Of a stretch of 64,000 nucleotides of DNA, positions 13,301 through 26,424 are shown in pieces. The notes under the pieces are model-generated. The model was not told where the DNA came from. It made no database searches and was given only the letters and a program-made list of their open reading frames with translations. The DNA is from Pogostemon cablin (taxonomy: Eukaryota > Streptophyta > Magnoliopsida > Lamiales > Lamiaceae). Each line of letters begins with the position of its first letter. Within the stretch, counting starts at the first letter, position 1. The stretch lies in contig CM042985.1 in NCBI GenBank assembly GCA_023678885.1, positions 7,552,985 through 7,616,984 on the forward strand, given 5' to 3'. Both the position numbers and the translations under genes were made by a program.

Positions 13301-13741
13301 TTGCAGTTTCAAGAAGGAGATAAAATTTTTCTTAAGGTCTCACCAATGAAAGGAATTTCTCGCTTTGGGAAGAAAGAAAAACTCAAGCCAAGATATATTG
13401 GACCTTACGAGATTTTGGAACGAATCGGCGAGTTGGCATACAGATTAGCTTTACCACCTGAGCTAGCTGGAGTGCATGATATATTTCACGTGTCCATGCT
13501 ACGGAAATATGTGTTTGATCCAAGCCATGTTGTTAACCACGAGGTTATAGTAATTGATGACAACTTAGCTTACGAGGAATATCCTATAGCCATTCTAGAC
13601 AGAAAAGTTCATAAGCTAAGGAATCGTGAAGTTACTTTAGTTAAAGTTCAATGGAGCCGACACAATACAGAAGAAGCGACATGGGAACGTGAAGACGACA
13701 TATGAAATAAACATCCGAATCTGTTCATACTTAGTAAGTAA
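10331..13741 (+). pseudogene. Ty3 pol region: PR-RT-RNaseH-IN-chromodomain, interrupted by stops
   Basis: All domains lie in one frame continuous with gag. Aspartic protease shows LFDTGATHSF near 10380. Reverse transcriptase (about 10830-11600) has FSKIDLRSGYHQ and the catalytic FIDD motif near 11395. RNase H has the IYSDAS and YTDHKSLKYF blocks (11830-12160). Integrase has the HHCC zinc-binding region (12500-12620), then MDF, SDRDPRF and the HPQTDGQSER catalytic region (12690-13000). The C-terminus, about 13560-13720, resembles a degenerate chromodomain, which targets such elements to heterochromatin. In-frame stops occur at 10676, 11600, 11744, 12314, 12821 and 13703; the natural terminator is TAA at 13739. 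No frameshift is needed. Confidence 0.93.
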
Positions 13742-13765
13742 ATTTCGAGGACGAAATTTTATTTT

Positions 13766-13777
13766 AGTAGGGGTGGT
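13766..13777 (+). other. Polypurine tract of Ty3 element
   Basis: A purine-rich TAGTAGGGGTGG stretch lies immediately upstream of the right LTR, where plus-strand synthesis is primed. It follows the GAGGACGAAATTT motif at 13748-13760. Confidence 0.8.
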
Positions 13778-14369
13778 TGTAATATCAATATATATATATA
13801 TATATAGATATATATTTATTTTATATATAATAATAATTGGTATTACATATCAATAGAGATGATAGTAATAAAGTATGTATATATATATGTACTATTTATA
13901 TATTATTATATAATTAGACACGTTTTTTTTAGTAGTACAATATTATATATATTATTCTTAGTTGCACAAATCCTAGCTGTACACGTTTTTCGGATAAGGC
14001 TTTAGTATAAATCACTGTTCAAATCTTGGCTATCAAGATTAATCTTTTATATATATATATATACACACATGTGCTTAATAAGTTGGGGAAATTGGAGAGA
14101 AATAAAAAGGTAAGTCATCTTTCATTTACTACATGTAAATTTGCTTAGTTGGAATAGATATATGTATATACGAATATATATGATTGCTTAATGTATATTT
14201 TTTAATTTTAAATGGGATATTTTAATTTAGAGTGACCACAGATTTTGAGTATCTTGTTGTTAAGTTTAATTGGATGGATTTTTTTTCTAAACTGGAATTT
14301 TGTTATTTGTGGGTATACTTATTAGTCAAATAGCTGTGTATTCTTGTGGCTCGTAGCCATCATCTATAG

Positions 14370-14436
<67 letters not shown>

Positions 14437-14554
14437 GAAATTTAATATTGAGTTTCGAAACAAGAATTTCACGTTTGCAGATGGGTACGTGTGTATTAAT
14501 CATACATATTTATTCATCTATCTATTTATCTTGTTTATTTTTTTATTTTATTTA

Positions 14555-14596
<42 letters not shown>

Positions 14597-15962
14597 TTAT
14601 GAAGGGTATGAATTGAAAATTTTGATTAATACTGATCATCTATAGCATCCAACATAATCAATTATTTAATTTAACTTTTTATGTTATTTAGTATTTTATT
14701 TATTATTTATTAGTTAACTTATTTTATTTTATTAATATAATTCCTTTTCTATATTAATTATAATTTACCATTATTATCATTATTATTATTTTATTTACTT
14801 ATTATTTGTTTTATTTCATTTCATTCTATTTTATTATTTATTTATTTAATATTTAATATTTATTTATTTATTTAATTTAACCTTTTATATTAAATATTAA
14901 TATAATTTTGTCACTATTATTAATTTAGATGTAGAATCTTTATTTTATATCCATTTTTTTTCTATAAACATTAATGTCATTTGAATTTATATTTCTAATG
15001 TTATAACTTATTATTAAATTAGAAGACTATAATTGTTAAATTATTTTTAGAAATTAGTTTTAATAATAGGTATTATTATTAGAAGTAAAACTCAGTTTAG
15101 TATACCTTTGCAGGCATACCTGAGACTCACGAGCAAGCCTAGTCCACTTTACACGTTTCCAATAAGTTTAAGGTGGGGGTAACTTTCATTCTTTACCGAG
15201 TGCTACATTTTATGTCATGATTGCTATGTTAAGATGTGATATGTGTTACTTATATGTCATGTTATGTGTCATGTGTGCTTTTAGTTCGATGACAAATATT
15301 TTCTACTAACACTTGTACGGGGTGACGACTCGGTGCACATATACCAACTAACACAAGTTACTGACTACGTCGGTTCAGTACTAAAATATATTTCAAGTAT
15401 GCTAATATTGTACTGGGGTGACGGCCTGGTGCACATATACCAACTAACACAAGTTATCGGATGACGATTCGGTCTAAAATATTTTTATTGAGTTATCGAA
15501 CGTCAATGTGTAAATTATTTTATTAAATGGCATATGTTATATTTTATGGTATATTTGGTATGCATATTTATTTTTAACTGTGCAATCATTTAAGTTAATC
15601 CACTGAGTGTATTTCAGACACTCACCCCTTATCGATTTTCAGAACAAGGTTTAGAAGATGGAGAGGCCCCTGCAGATGTCCCAAGCCCTTAAGAAGACTT
15701 TATATTATGACTTACATATTATTATCCTGTTAGAACTTTATTTCAGATACATCATCTGAACGAACTTATTTTGGATATTTTACTCTACTCGGGTGAGTAG
15801 ACATTAATATGTAATAATCTCTATGCACCTTTTACTTTACTATACTATCGCTTTGGGGATTTTTTTATTATTCCGCTGTGCATTCTCGACCCCTCTATTA
15901 TTATATTGGAAAATTTATATCTAGTAGCGTCCCAACCCCATAGCGTAAACCGGGGCGTTACA
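13778..15962 (+). repeat. 3' LTR of Ty3/gypsy element
   Basis: This LTR is 2185 bp and collinear with the left LTR. The 27-bp length difference comes mainly from (TA)n tracts at about 14389-14434 and 14560-14592, plus a TTTAATA insertion near 14850. Confidence 0.95.
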
Positions 15963-16000
15963 TAGGAAGTACAAATTTTTGCCAAATTATGCGACACTTA

Positions 16001-16907
16001 GGTCATCTCCATCAGTTTGCACCATTTTGCAGTACATTCAGCACAAAAATTGTGTGAAAACAGTAATTCATCTCCAACAGTTTGCAATACTTTTTTCACT
16101 AAAAAAATAAAATATTCATTTAATTTTTATTTAATTTTTCCAACATATTTAAAATTGTTATACATTTATTTTGATATATTTATTTTTAATTTAAACAAAA
16201 TAAATCTATATTAAATATTAAAAGATATTCTTTAATTAATAAAACACTTGAAAATTAAATTACAATATGATCAATAGCTTAAATAACTAGTCTTCTGAGT
16301 TGGAATACTCCATCCATAGATTAGATATTTTTTAATTTAGTTTTATTTTATTATTATATAAGTTTATGTTTTTTAATTTGCTTATGTAATTAATGTAATG
16401 TGTAATGTAATTTTAATTATGTAATTTTATGTAATGTGTAATGTAATTTTAATTATGGATTGTGTGATGTAATTTTATTTTTATATTTAAATATTATATT
16501 TATTTTAATTGCTTTTTTAAATATATATTTGATATATTAATATGTAATAACAATATAACACTATTAATAATAAATATTTTAACAATAAAATATTAATTAA
16601 TGCAATAAAAATATAACAGAAATGCCGAGAAAATATCAATTGGTGTGAAGTATTAAACTTTTAAAAATAAATACGGTTAAAAGTGTTAATTTTATTATTA
16701 TTATTATCATTTTTAAATAAGCTCTTCATCATTTTGAAAATAAAAAATAAAAAATAAAAAATAATAAATGTGATTAAAACTCACGGCAAAGCAGCACCAT
16801 TTTGGTGTGGAAATCATCCTCAACACAAAAATACCGCGAGATATGGTGCACTGCTGGAGTGGATTTTTTGCAGCAAAAAGACATTTCACACCTTGCTGGA
16901 GATGCCC
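16001..16907. mobile_element. PIF/Harbinger-type non-autonomous element
   Basis: This 907-bp element starts GGTCATCTCCATCAG and ends CTGCTGGAGATGCCC-like (TTGCTGGAGATGCCC), giving imperfect inverted termini. TTA trinucleotides flank it at 15998-16000 and 16908-16910, the usual PIF/Harbinger target duplication. The subterminal parts on both sides repeat a TTTGCA/TGCAGCA-type motif. There is no transposase ORF; the interior is AT-rich. Confidence 0.7.
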
Positions 16908-16939
16908 TTAATAGTTAAGAATACAATTTTTAGAGGCTA

Positions 16940-17266
16940 ATTAGAGTGTGCACACAGGTGCACTCTAAGATTGGGTGCACCCATATACAAATATAACCAA
17001 AAACATATACAATTATGAGCAATAATGTATACAATTTAATTATTAGTTTTTTTAATGAAAAATTGAATGTAAAAAATATACAATTATAAAAAAAAAATAT
17101 ACACTATTGAATAAAAATTTATACACATATGGATATTAGTTTTTTTAATAAAAAATTTAGTGTGAAAAAAATATACAGTTATTACAAAACACGTATACAA
17201 AATAAAATAATATAAATACAAAATAGAATAAAAAGTTGCTTGCACCTGGTACACCCAATATACACT
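16940..17266. mobile_element. Short repeat family member A (327 bp, 15-bp flanking duplication)
   Basis: This shares long homology with 32701-33051, including ATACAATTTAATTRTTARTTTTTTT-like blocks and an AATATACACT right end. It is flanked by a 15-bp near-duplicate, AATTTTTAGAGGCTA at 16925-16939 and AATTTTTAGAGGTTA at 17267-17281. The left end has the GGTGCAC and GGGTGCACCC palindromic motifs. I cannot assign a class: the long variable duplication suggests retroposition, but there is no poly(A) tail or Pol III box. Confidence 0.6.
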
Positions 17267-17281
17267 AATTTTTAGAGGTTA

Positions 17282-18042
17282 GATTAAAAGGTTGCGACAT
17301 TTAATACTTAAATTAGATTATCATCGGTACACTAAGTACAAGCAAGTTTTATTATGCATTAATACATCATTTAAAGTGAGTACTATAAGGAATACCCATT
17401 ATTATCACACAATTTAAATGTATGCCCGAAACAAATAATTATCCAATTGTGTTCTATAATGATTAATGACATGGAATTGAAGGAAAAGTAAGTTCACTAG
17501 AAGCAAATAAACATTAGAGAAAAAAATGGTATATCATTTCCAAATTTGATTCAAGTAGAAGATATGCAACACTAATATTGAAAAATAATGCTTTGCATCG
17601 AACTAATATTAAAAGACAATGTTTTGCTTAGAACAAGTATATAGTTCTTGTAAGATTGCTCTCTCACGTAACACGCCAATCATACACCGAAACTTTAATG
17701 GAAAAAGAAGGATTCCAAATTAATTAAACTCATATTTCTCCAACATTAAAGTACATATCTTATTCTCTAGTATCAACCCTAAAACTGCTCTAGCAGCAAA
17801 AATTCCATCATTCACCGTATTTCACATCCAAATATTATTAACTCGTTGATTTAGATCATATTTACGAGATCATAAGAATGATTAATTTTTTATAGTGAGC
17901 TTTTTCTCTATGTTTATTCCCATGTCCATTTACCATCCATATCTCCAAAGCTCTATCACTTAATTTTTCTTTACAAGATTCATTCAAGTTATAAAGTCTA
18001 AGACATTTTGGGGGTTTTGAAAATTGAATGAATAGTGACATA
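17282..18042. other. Intergenic, AT-rich
   Basis: No gene or clear repeat is seen here. A short local duplication occurs near 17565-17630 (two AACTAATATTGAAA/AACTAATATTAAAA segments). Confidence 0.5.
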
Positions 18043-18298
18043 CTCCTTCCGTTTCATTTCAGATGATACACTTTCCATTTTGGGCTTGCCCACAAAAGTT
18101 TGCACATTTCCATAAAAAGCAAAAAGTAAAAAACAACTACCCTTTCCCTATACACTTTATTTACAAAAAAAATCATCTCTACCTAATATATTTTGTTATT
18201 TATTTATTAAAAAAAATACCATTATATCCCTACAAGTTATCACTTCATTAATCTTCGTGTCAGAATTGGGGGTGCAATCTTTTGTGGGACAGAGAGAG
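18043..18298. mobile_element. Stowaway-like MITE (degenerate)
   Basis: The left end CTCCTTCCGTTTCA and right end GTGGGACAGAGAGAG are imperfect inverted repeats of the plant Stowaway consensus (CTCCCTCCGTCCC). TA dinucleotides flank it. It has no coding capacity; the open frame at 18063-18251 is part of this element. Confidence 0.6.
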
Positions 18299-18456
18299 TA
18301 TAGAGAAAGAATAAATATTAGATGAAGAAAGATAATATATTGTTGAAAAATATAAAATTTGTGGGTGCATTTAGGAGTGGTTCGGTGTGAATTTTGAAGT
18401 GCAAAAACCGTAAATAAAGATTTGCGTAGCAACTTCTACCACCCGTGTTTCCCTAA

Positions 18457-18660
18457 GGGGGTGTTTGATTGGAGGATATGGGAGTAAGGAAATTGGAATT
18501 GAATGAATAAAATTGTTTGATAATGATGAATGGGTAGTGAATTGATTCCCACATTTGTTGGAATCAATCAAAGTAGCAAAAAATGGGATGAATCGAAGTC
18601 ATTCCTATCAATTATCAAAGTAATACTCATTCCCATACCCATGTCTTAACCAAACACCCC
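18457..18660. mobile_element. MITE with GGGGTGTTTGG termini and TAA duplication
   Basis: Left end GGGGGTGTTTGATT and right end AACCAAACACCCC form inverted termini. TAA trinucleotides at 18454-18456 and 18661-18663 fit a PIF/Harbinger-type target duplication. It is 204 bp with no ORF. Confidence 0.65.
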
Positions 18661-18663
18661 TAA

Positions 18664-19492
18664 GAAAAAACGCATATTAGAGGGGCCATCATTAATATTC
18701 TTCTCAAAACCTAAAAAAAAATAAAAAAAACCACCAATCTACTTACACTACAGCCTTTAACCTCTATCACCTTCATTTAATAATTATGTATATTAATATA
18801 TATAATTATCATTATATAATAATATTAAATTATTATCAAGTCGAACTGAGCTCAACTTAATAACATAATAAGTATTTAGACGAATTTGAACTCAAACTCG
18901 AATAGTCACAAATCGAGTCGAGGCGAGCTCGAGCTTTATCAAGACGAGTCAAGCTATCTAGCCGCTCGTTTCTTATAAACAACCCTAATAATGAGTTGTT
19001 ACATTTTACATGTACCCATCTTATAAGAGAGTGTCCGTAAATTAAATAGATAGTTTTAAAATATTAGATAAATTAAATAGATAGATATAATAGTCTAAAA
19101 ATTAAATTATGGCTAATTAACGAAAAATTTCGGCAACATTTATTTATTATTATTATTATTTTATGTTAAAAATTAGATAAAAATTACTAAAATTGGAAAA
19201 AAGAAAAAAAAAAGAAAAAACCAAAATTAAAATCGAATTAAATTTAAATTATTTATTCATCTATGAATTTTAATTAGGAGTTACCGCAATTGCCCCCAAA
19301 TAAAACCCCACGGCGTGTAGCCCGGGGACGCCCCACTCCGCCTACTCTAGGTTAAAGATTTCTCTCACTCTGTCTCTGTTCACCTCCCCGTTTCACTCCT
19401 TGCGCTCCGTTCAATCCACAGATAAATCTGGACTAGTAAATTTTATTGTCTGAAATAACGCTGCAATTCTTGATTCGTAGAGTGTTCCAGGA
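18664..19492. other. Intergenic, upstream of NAA25
   Basis: At 18837-18990 there is a diverged segment rich in GAGCTCGA/TCGAGTCGAG, ending in AACAACCCTAATA, resembling a decayed relative of the element at 41628-41955. The last 200 bp before the NAA25 start are less AT-rich and C/T-rich, as expected for a TATA-less housekeeping promoter and 5' UTR; I see no clear TATA box. Confidence 0.45.
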
Positions 19493-22400
19493 ATGGCTTC
19501 TAAATTCGGGTTAGCGGGCGGCATACCGGAGCGGAGGGTCCGACCGATATGGGATGCCGTTGACTCTCGACAGTTCAAGAACGCCCTCAAGCTTTCCACC
19601 ACGCTTCTGACCAAATATCCCAACTCTCCTTACGCGCTGGTGTGCCCATTGTTGTTGTTGTGTGTTTTTTTTTTCTCTCTTTCTTACACAGGTTTGGTGG
19701 ATGAAGCAAAAGTTCTTGTTTCTTTCGTTTAAATTGTTTTTAAAACATGGTGTAGGCGCTGAAGGCTCTGATTTTGGAAAGGATGGGCAAAAACGAGGAA
19801 GCGCTATCTGTTTGTTTAAATGCCAAGGAGATTTTATGCAGTGATAACTCCAATGTGTTTGTGGATGATCTCACTCTAAGCACTTTGCAGATTGTTTTCC
19901 AGCGGCTAGATCACTGTTAGTGCTCATTCTTCATCTATTCCTTAGTTTATTCTGTGGGTTTTGTTCTTAGACTAATCAACGCTGTCATGTGGCAGTGGAT
20001 ATGGCAACAAGCTGTTATGAGCACGCTTGCACAAAATATCCCAACAATTTGGAATTAATGATGGGCCTTTTCAACTGTTATGTGAGAGAATACTCATTTG
20101 TCAAGCAGCAGCAGGTTTGATTGATGCATCTCTTAATGGCCTTTGTCTGTTTTAAAGTGTAATTAAATATCACTTAACTTTTTGTAGCATTATTGTAGAT
20201 AGCTATTAAAATGTACAAGACTGCCGGTGAAGAAAGGTTCTTACTTTGGGCAGTTTGCAGCATTCAGTTGCAGGTTTGGCTTCTTGCTATGTGCCTGACA
20301 TCTGTACAATTGTAAAGATTTTGTCTTTAAGTCCCTAGTGCTAGAGGAAAAGATTGTGGCAACACTTCCGAAAACTAATAATAAATGTAACCCATCGATT
20401 AGTGAGTTGCATAAGCATATTTATGTTTGTTTCCATTCAATTATTCATCTTTATATTGTTTCGGAGGGCTTCTGTTTCAAATCACAATTTTAATTTGTAC
20501 TCTAGACTTCTAAAGTAGTGCCCAAAGTGACTAGATAAACTATTGAAAATTGGTCTTAACTGCAATAAGAGAAATTTACTGCATATTGCACGCTAGTGAT
20601 TCACCATCTGTCTAAAAATCATTGAAGCTTCATGTGCTGTGGATTTATATTAATACTGTAGTCTGTCACGGCATGTTCTGATGTGTATTCCATTGGAATT
20701 ACTGAAATAATCAAAACTGGCAAAATACCAAATAAATTCATCTTTTGAAGCATGAAGTTGATCTAAGTAGCACAAATTTCTTGTATTATTTAAATAATTT
20801 TGTTAAACCTGGAGATGTAAAAGAATGAACCATTTTATTTATTGTATTATATGGTAGCAACTTCAATTGCTTACATAATGTCTTCTAACTAGTTTACGGG
20901 TAACCAATCGTGTGAGTATCTAAGTTTGTTTAAAAACTCTAACTTGTGTTGCTTGAAGTAACAATATGGAGTAACATTTATAAAATATTTCTGGTCTCTC
21001 ACTTATGATTTGCAAGTTATTTAGATATAGACTGAGTCAGAGGCTTGGTGTACCATATTTTAATCCAAGTTCTCATCATGTTTCCTTTTTGCAAACTATA
21101 TAACTTTTCCATGATAGTTTCTACTGTTTGCTAATTACAATTTCTTGTTTTTTGGTGTTTGAACACTGACAAAGGTATGTTGTGGCAATGGAGGGGAAAA
21201 GCTTTACCTCTTAGCTGAAGGGTTGCTGAAGAAACATATAGCATCCCATGGTTTGCATGAGCCAGAAGGTTCTTCTTCTTTTTCTTCTGACTGTTTTCTG
21301 TAGGTATCTAAAGGAGATGGGTTTTATATATTTTAGGATAATTTAGTTACTGAAGCAACTGTTTGTTTCCCAATGCAGCTCTTAGTGTTTATGTCTCTCT
21401 GTTGGAGCAGCAATGCAAGTATGCTGATGCGTTAGAGATTCTTTCTGGAAATTTAGGATCTCTTATGATGATTGAAGTAGACAAACTTCGACTACAGGTA
21501 CTTTGTAGAATATTCTCCTGCAGTAATAGTCTCAATAGCAGCATAATTTTGTTGTCAAATTTTGTGGTGGTGTTATGTAATTCAGCTTTAGGTATTTTTT
21601 GCCTGGGACAAGTAATTATATATGATTTAAAGACTAAATGGATCTTTATTAATACAAAACTGAAGTTATGGTGAACTTTGGGCCTTAAGACCAGAATTTG
21701 CTTATAAAATCACTTACAAATTTTCAGGTTTTATTTGGTTATTATTGCCAAAGTTCCTTATAACAATCTAACATTTCGAAATTTGGATATAACATCATTT
21801 GGAATCTTCTAGTGTTTGCTTATGTGGACTCTGGAATACTAACTCTGTTGTCGCCTCATCTATAGTAATGTTAATTTTTTTTTTTTTTTTTTTTGTCATT
21901 TACAATTTTATCTTTCTTACTTTTTTATGCAAGATTTCTTAACAAGTTGCACCAATCTGTTACATGCATAATGAATTGATAGTAAACATCACATTTAAAA
22001 AAAAAATTATTGATTTTCTCTGTAAAGTTGGTGAGATTGTTGTAAAATCTTCTTTGCAGCAGGATTCTGGTTGGAATCTTTTCCACGATAATTGTAAAAT
22101 AGCTCCAGCAAGTTGACAAAGGGTCTGTTTAATTCACTTGGTGGATCACTGTTATTGGTTGTAGCATGCAGCATTTCTGTTTCTTAATTATTGCTCATCT
22201 GGAGTTATATCATTCATTGCACTTTCCTATTGTTTAAGCTCCATTTATGGGAGCTTAGTTGGCTCTCTCTATGGATTAATTTTCTAAATTCCTTTTTGTG
22301 GGGGCAAATTGCTCCAATGTGAGCTGATATTGTAAATGTTCTTGTTATCCAACAAATTGAATTCTTGAGTTCGCCTTCCTTGCTATTTCTCGAAAAAGTT

Positions 22401-25400
22401 AATTCTGTCTCTTCTATTTTTCTGTATCTGGTAGTTTCTGTTTGTCTTTATTTAAGCTTGCTCCTGTAACTTTAAGTTGACAGGGAAGGCTCCTTGCTAG
22501 GGCAGGAGACTATGCTGCCGCAGCTGATGTGTTTCAGAAAGTTTTAGAACTATGGTAAGCTTTTATTTTTAATCTAACGAACTAATTTTATTGCATGTCA
22601 GATGTTGTTTAAATGTATATAATCTATTTTCCCAGAAGAAGCTTGTTAGAAGTTATTTATGTTTGAGTCTACATTTCAGATATTACATAGTACTCCATTA
22701 CTTGAAGGCAACAATACTTTACCCTTTTGTTTTTAAAGATTAATTATTAGAGTTTCTTGTTATTTCTTTCAGTAAAGTCAAGGAACGAGAGTTGAGTTCT
22801 CCGCCTTTTTGAAAAGTACATTCGGTATTATTTGCTTAGTTTTCTACTCTCCAGTTCCTCGATGATATATTAAAATACTAAGGGAATAGCGTATAATTGC
22901 AGTCTAGCAGAAGAAATCCACATGAATAGTTTCCTCGTCATCCAATGTTAGCCATATTTTTCATATAATGTTTCTCTCTTTCATTTCTTTTGGCCTATTC
23001 CCCAGTCTAGCAGAAGAAATCCACCTGATATTCAAATTGAAGATAACCAAGCTCAGAATTGATCCTAATGACCTTAATTTCTCCTGACGTGTCTTTATTG
23101 ATTTTTCACATATTTGGTTTACTTTCTTTGGTTTGTAGTCCTGATGATTGGGAGTGTTTCCTGCAATTCCTTGGTTGTCTGCTGGAGGATGATGGTGTCT
23201 TGGACAAAGATACTGATCCAGTTCATGCACAAAAATCTTTTGACTGCAAGAATTTGCGTATAACCGAAGAACTTGTAAATTCTAGGAGTTCCCTCTTAAG
23301 GTATGTCATACTATGTTTCTGCAGTAAATGTGATTAATTTTTTTATTTTTCTATGCAGTTTACTTCACGTATGTCGAAAGCCGTAGGCTTTGTTCAGAAA
23401 TTAATGGATGCCAATAATAATTCTGAAAGATGTCCATACCTGGCGCATCTAGAAATTGAGAGATGTAAGGTTTTGTTTGGGAAAGGTGATGCTGATAAAT
23501 TGTTTGAGGATCTGATGCAATATTTTATCAGGTAAAATGTTTTCATTTTAGTCTGAAAGATGTCCATAACTGGAACTTTTAAAGCTCCATTGTGGCTTGC
23601 ATATCTTAGTCTGTCTTTCCACTTTCATGCTTCACATTTTTCTTTCAGACGTTTCATCTCAAAATTGGTATGAGGTTCATGATTCATTACCAGCTGGAAA
23701 TAAGAGTTTTAATATCTCAAAAGAGCCCTTCTCCGATTAAAATTATTTTATTCATGTATAATGTGGCATAAGACACTGATATGAGTTAACCTGCACGGCA
23801 TTTTCTCTCCTTTTTTTCTTTTTGTTGGTGATTTGAACATCATTTTTATTGAATATCAACATTTGTAATAAAATAGGTCTTGGAAAAATTCTCACATAAT
23901 ATTTGTAGTTGTAATAAATATGAGTATTTATGATCGGTGTAGTATTTATAATAAATAATTTAAAAAAAAACATATAATATTTTAGTTACATGTATATTTT
24001 CCTCTAATTATTTTGTTTAAAATTTATAATGGTTCATCAAATGGAATCATGCTTGGGTTTACCAAATTGCAACACGCTAGAATGATTGGTGACCTGCATA
24101 TTCAACGTTGATGTATACATAAGATGTATTGACAATTCCATCTTTTCTTTAATAATCATACCACTGACTGCATTATTCTTTATGGACAGGTTTGGTCACT
24201 TGGCCTGTTTCACTTCAGATGTTAAAATGTATCTTCAAGTTCTCGATAAAAATAAGAAGAGTGAGTTTTTGAAGAAACTATTGAAGGAATGTGATGCAAA
24301 CACTAGCATGCCAACTAAAGCTCTTGGGCAGTCCATAACTGTATTTAAAGTCCAGAACTTAATTGGTGATGTATTTGCTCTACCAGTGGATGGTATGCTT
24401 ATGCCATTTTATTTGATAAGTATATCTTGTCAAATGTTTATTATCTATTGAACTTGTATTTCTTTTTACCAATTTGATCATAATGTCATTGTTTTAACTA
24501 GTACGAAATGTTATATTGTGGAACTTATTTGGATGAAGCTTATTAATTTTGTAGAAGTGTCCAGAAAATGGCCTTTGTCTGGTCAAGTTTTCAGTAACTT
24601 CTCCGTATTGGTTTTGATAGTCCATACTCTATTTAGGATGCTAAATACTTGTAGTTATGTTTAGTTTGACTTTATGGTAGCAGCTAGATGTAATAACAAG
24701 TTGTTTAGCCATTTGGTGGTAATTAACTTTTTATTTTGCATTTATTTTAAAGAACTCGAGGATATAGCTGTGAGGATGACAGAAATGTTTTGTAAGAACC
24801 TTCCTCTCTCAAAAGATTTGGATGCTCAGGAAAGTATGCATGGTGAAGAGCTATTGTCAATGGCATCCAATATTTTGGTTCAGGTACTAGTTCACTAAAT
24901 ATATTCATTCTCTCATTTACATGCTATATTTGCAATCTGTTAGAAATTGTTATGTATGTGGCTGAGAAAACTAGCTGGAGAACTGTGTTTTCACATTCGA
25001 TATAGAATGGTTGTCTGTTGAGGCGAACCATTTTTTTTTGTCTTGATTTGTTTATTTAGTGAGAACTTTTCCCTGATTGTTTATCTTGATCCCCATTATG
25101 GCTTTTTCACGTGCTTTATCTCCAAAGATATGGCACAATATCAGTGATGCTAATACTTTGATGTATTATATTCTCCTCTTGTAATGATTTGATTTCAGTT
25201 TTCCATTTTTGTAATAAAATTTATGTTGTTTCAACTGCAATGTTTTATCTTTTGTCTAAGCTTTTCTGGCGCACAAGGGATCTTGGCTATTTGGTGGAGT
25301 CAGTTATGATTCTGGAGTTTGGTTTGTCTATCCGAAGGTTAGAAAATTAATTTTGCTTATTTATGTTCTGAATACTTGCGTGACATTCCTTACTCTGTTG

Positions 25401-26386
25401 ATGAGTATCAGAGCATGTAAGGTATTCTCGGTCTTTTTGACATTTCTTTTGGGATATATTAAGAAGCAATTGGATGATTAAATTTATGTCTCTTCTAATA
25501 ATATACTCAAGTAAATTTAAATATTGTCGTGAAAAATTTTCAAAGGTTCATACAGACATTAAAAACTGTGCAAATATGCATATTATAATACACGACATTT
25601 AAAATATCGAAATACTGTGTATATTGGCAGATATGTGTCGCAGTACAAGATTTTACTGGTGCATCTTTATTCTTATTGGAGCTCCCTTCCATTAGCTTAT
25701 GAATGGTATGCCAATAGTTCTGCATAATCAAATTTCCTCCCACCCTTCAGTTTTAACTCAATTCTTCTTTGTTACTGTATAATTTTGGTTGTTTCCCCGG
25801 GCCATTTGTTATTTTATTATTGAGTTATTTTTCTACAATCCTGGTTTTGAGTAACTTTCTTTTTGTGTAGTTATAAATCCTTGGATGTGAAGAATATTTT
25901 GTTGGAGACAGTATATAACCAAATCTTACCACAGATGTTAGCATCTCCCCTATGGACAGATTTAGATAGTCTCTTGAGGGAGTATTTAAAGTTCATGGAT
26001 GATCATTTCCGAGAATCTGCAGATCTTACCTTCCTTGCATATCGCCATAGGAACTACTCAAAAGTAAGTTGGAAGCTCCTAAAATTATTTTATTATAATT
26101 AAACATTTTGTACTTTATCGAGTGGCTTTGTGTCTTTCTTAAGTATGATAATGCTTAAGACTGATGCAGTTGGTCTTTGAACTCATTTATTCTATGCCAA
26201 AAAAGTACAGTGACACTCTTGTATTTTCATTTTATGATCTGTCTGGAATTTACATGCCCTGCTTAAAGCAACAAATAAAGAGACTTACTAGGGTGCAATA
26301 TATGTACCTGGGAGTAATATATATATATGTATGTATATTTAATTTTAAAAAAAATTAAATTTATTTATGAACTTTTATCGTTAATT

Positions 26387-26424
<38 letters not shown>

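Larger units (their letters stand above)
6224..15962 (+). mobile_element. Full-length Ty3/gypsy LTR retrotransposon (Tekay-like chromovirus), inactivated
   Basis: This 9739-bp element is bounded by two LTRs (6224-8381 and 13778-15962) that begin TGTAATATC and end GGGGCGTTACA. An exact 5-bp target duplication TAGGA lies at 6219-6223 and 15963-15967. A primer-binding site complementary to initiator tRNA-Met, a gag region, protease, reverse transcriptase, RNase H, integrase and a chromodomain-like tail follow in the Ty3 order. A polypurine tract precedes the right LTR. The GAGGACGAAATTT stretch before the tract is typical of plant Tekay/Del elements. Several in-frame stops break gag-pol, so this copy cannot make a full polyprotein. 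Confidence 0.96.
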
